DNA of 64,000 nt, taken from the NCBI GenBank assembly GCA_903835255.1, contig CAILMI010000012.1:1-64000 (forward strand), in the 5' to 3' direction. The number at the start of each line of letters is the position of its first letter. Positions within the stretch are counted from its first letter, which is position 1. The translations under genes were made by a program, and so were the position numbers. Under the pieces are notes generated by a model. The model saw nothing but the letters and a program-made list of their open reading frames with translations, ran no database searches and was not told the origin of the DNA. Below, piece by piece: positions 63,146-64,000 of the stretch. The stretch is from an uncultured Verrucomicrobia subdivision 3 bacterium. Lineage in GTDB: Bacteria > Verrucomicrobiota > Verrucomicrobiia > Limisphaerales > UBA11358.

Positions 63146-64000
63146 ATGAAGTCCTCTTTTAAAGAAGAAGTTGAGATGGTTGCCCTTTCGCCGGGGCGGC
63201 TCTTCTGGCAACGGTTGAAACGTCGGCGCTTGGCCATGGGGGGCGGGGTGATTCTCGGCGGATTATATCTTATCTCGCTGTTCGCCGGGTTTGTGGCCCC
63301 CTACAGCCATGACCGGCTGGATCGCGACCGTTTTTTTCACCCGCCCACCGGGCTCCGGATGCAAGGATGGCGTCTGGCCGTGCCGCGGTACGAACCCCAG
63401 CCCGGCCAGTTCCGGTATCATCCCGTGGCGGACGACCGGAAGCCGGTGCGCTGGTTTGTGGCGGGCGAGCCCTACCGGTTGTTTGGATGCCTGCCGGCGA
63501 CCGTCCATCTTTTTGGCACCGGGGATGACCGGTATCCCGTCTATCTGCTCGGAACCGACCAGTTTGGCCGCGACGTTTTTTCGCGGCTGCTTTACGGCTC
63601 GCAAATCTCGCTTTCGATTGGTGTCATCGGCATCGCTCTGTCGTTCAGCCTCGGCCTCATCATCGGGGGTATCTCCGGCTACTGCGCGGGCGGGGTGGAC
63701 ACGGTGATCATGCGGTTTTGCGAGCTGATCATGTCCGTGCCATCGCTGTATCTCATCATTGCGCTGCGCGGAACCTTCCCGCCAGGGCTGAGTTCGGCCC
63801 AGGTCTATGGCATGATCGTGGCGATCCTGAGCTTCATCGGCTGGGCCGGCATGGCGCGGGTCATCCGGGGCATGGCGCTCACGCTGCGCAAACAGCCCTT
63901 CGTGCTCGCCGCCCGCTCGTTGGGTGCGCCCCCCTGGCGCATCCTCGTCCGCCACGTTTTGCCCAGCACCTTTTCGTATGTCATCGTGGCGGCGACCCTG
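63146..64000 (+). CDS. ABC transporter permease, DppC/OppC type (cut by window end)
   Basis: An open frame of 285 codons running off the right edge. A membrane helix follows the start (RRRLAMGGGVILGGLYLISL). A long periplasmic loop comes next, then LLGTDQFGRDVFSRLLYGSQISLSIG, the DppC hallmark, and the EAA loop FVLAARSLGAPPWRILVRHVLPSTF. It pairs with the DppB-type permease upstream. The insertion of about 100 residues between the first helix and LGTDQFGRD is longer than in E. coli DppC. Confidence 0.92.
   Translation, partial: MKSSFKEEVEMVALSPGRLFWQRLKRRRLAMGGGVILGGLYLISLFAGFVAPYSHDRLDRDRFFHPPTGLRMQGWRLAVPRYEPQPGQFRYHPVADDRKPVRWFVAGEPYRLFGCLPATVHLFGTGDDRYPVYLLGTDQFGRDVFSRLLYGSQISLSIGVIGIALSFSLGLIIGGISGYCAGGVDTVIMRFCELIMSVPSLYLIIALRGTFPPGLSSAQVYGMIVAILSFIGWAGMARVIRGMALTLRKQPFVLAARSLGAPPWRILVRHVLPSTFSYVIVAATL

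Overview
The window looks like a high-GC Gram-negative chromosome segment, most probably from the phylum Verrucomicrobiota. This rests on family resemblance only: a MoxR/Bat-type VWA operon with a DUF4381-like gene, a DUF1080 protein, several tyrosine recombinases of a type common in that phylum, and palindromic intergenic repeats. No rRNA is present to confirm it. Two tRNA genes (Tyr-GUA, Leu-UAG) are present.

Layout. 0.25-5.2 kb: Bat aerotolerance-type operon (DUF58, DUF4381-like, BatA, a BatB-BatC fusion, a second TPR protein). 5.3-6.9 kb: YihY/BrkB membrane protein. 7.6-11.7 kb: a three-gene operon matching PhcB-PhcS-PhcQ/R of Ralstonia-type 3-hydroxy fatty acid methyl ester signalling (methyltransferase, sensor kinase, receiver-kinase hybrid). 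11.85-12.25 kb: a secreted Cys-rich tandem-repeat protein with a clear terminator. 12.4-19.3 kb: a copper/silver CusCBA-type tripartite efflux operon whose adaptor carries five heavy-metal-binding modules, with a small periplasmic YHS-like metal protein. 19.5-27.2 kb: tRNA-Tyr, ffh, a lipid kinase, a membrane-anchored GrpE-like protein, a polytopic membrane protein, a DUF1080 protein, YqgE and rsfS.

27.4-47.6 kb: a roughly 20-kb genomic island lying between rsfS and nadD, two housekeeping genes that are often adjacent. A near-identical 21-bp direct repeat (19/21) sits at both ends. The island carries an HNH endonuclease, RadC, a complete type I restriction-modification system (hsdR, hsdS, hsdM), a truncated TIR-like defence gene, a helicase remnant, a coupling ATPase fused to a foreign membrane domain, a MobA/MobL relaxase with a possible oriT, a tRNA-Leu, two tyrosine recombinases, a sigma factor/excisionase-like pair and a two-gene operon with a nucleotidyltransferase-fold protein. 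Two copies of a 180-190 nt sequence flank the restriction system in direct orientation. Their primary sequence diverges in one long helix, but the pairing is kept by compensatory changes, which points to an uncharacterised structured RNA.

47.7-64 kb: nadD, a fucosyltransferase-like gene, cstA, a PH-domain/zinc-ribbon pair, then a surface-glycan cluster. That cluster holds an APS kinase, a PAPS-type sulfotransferase, two glycosyltransferases, an alkaline-phosphatase/sulfatase superfamily enzyme and a heptosyltransferase. After it come the pyrimidine genes carA and pyrC flanking a thioredoxin-like gene, and the first two permease genes of an oligopeptide ABC transporter, the second cut by the window end.

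The strongest leads are the covarying two-copy RNA, the island with its candidate attachment sites, and the Phc-like signalling operon. A 375-bp dispersed repeat made of two palindromic units around a conserved core is also notable.
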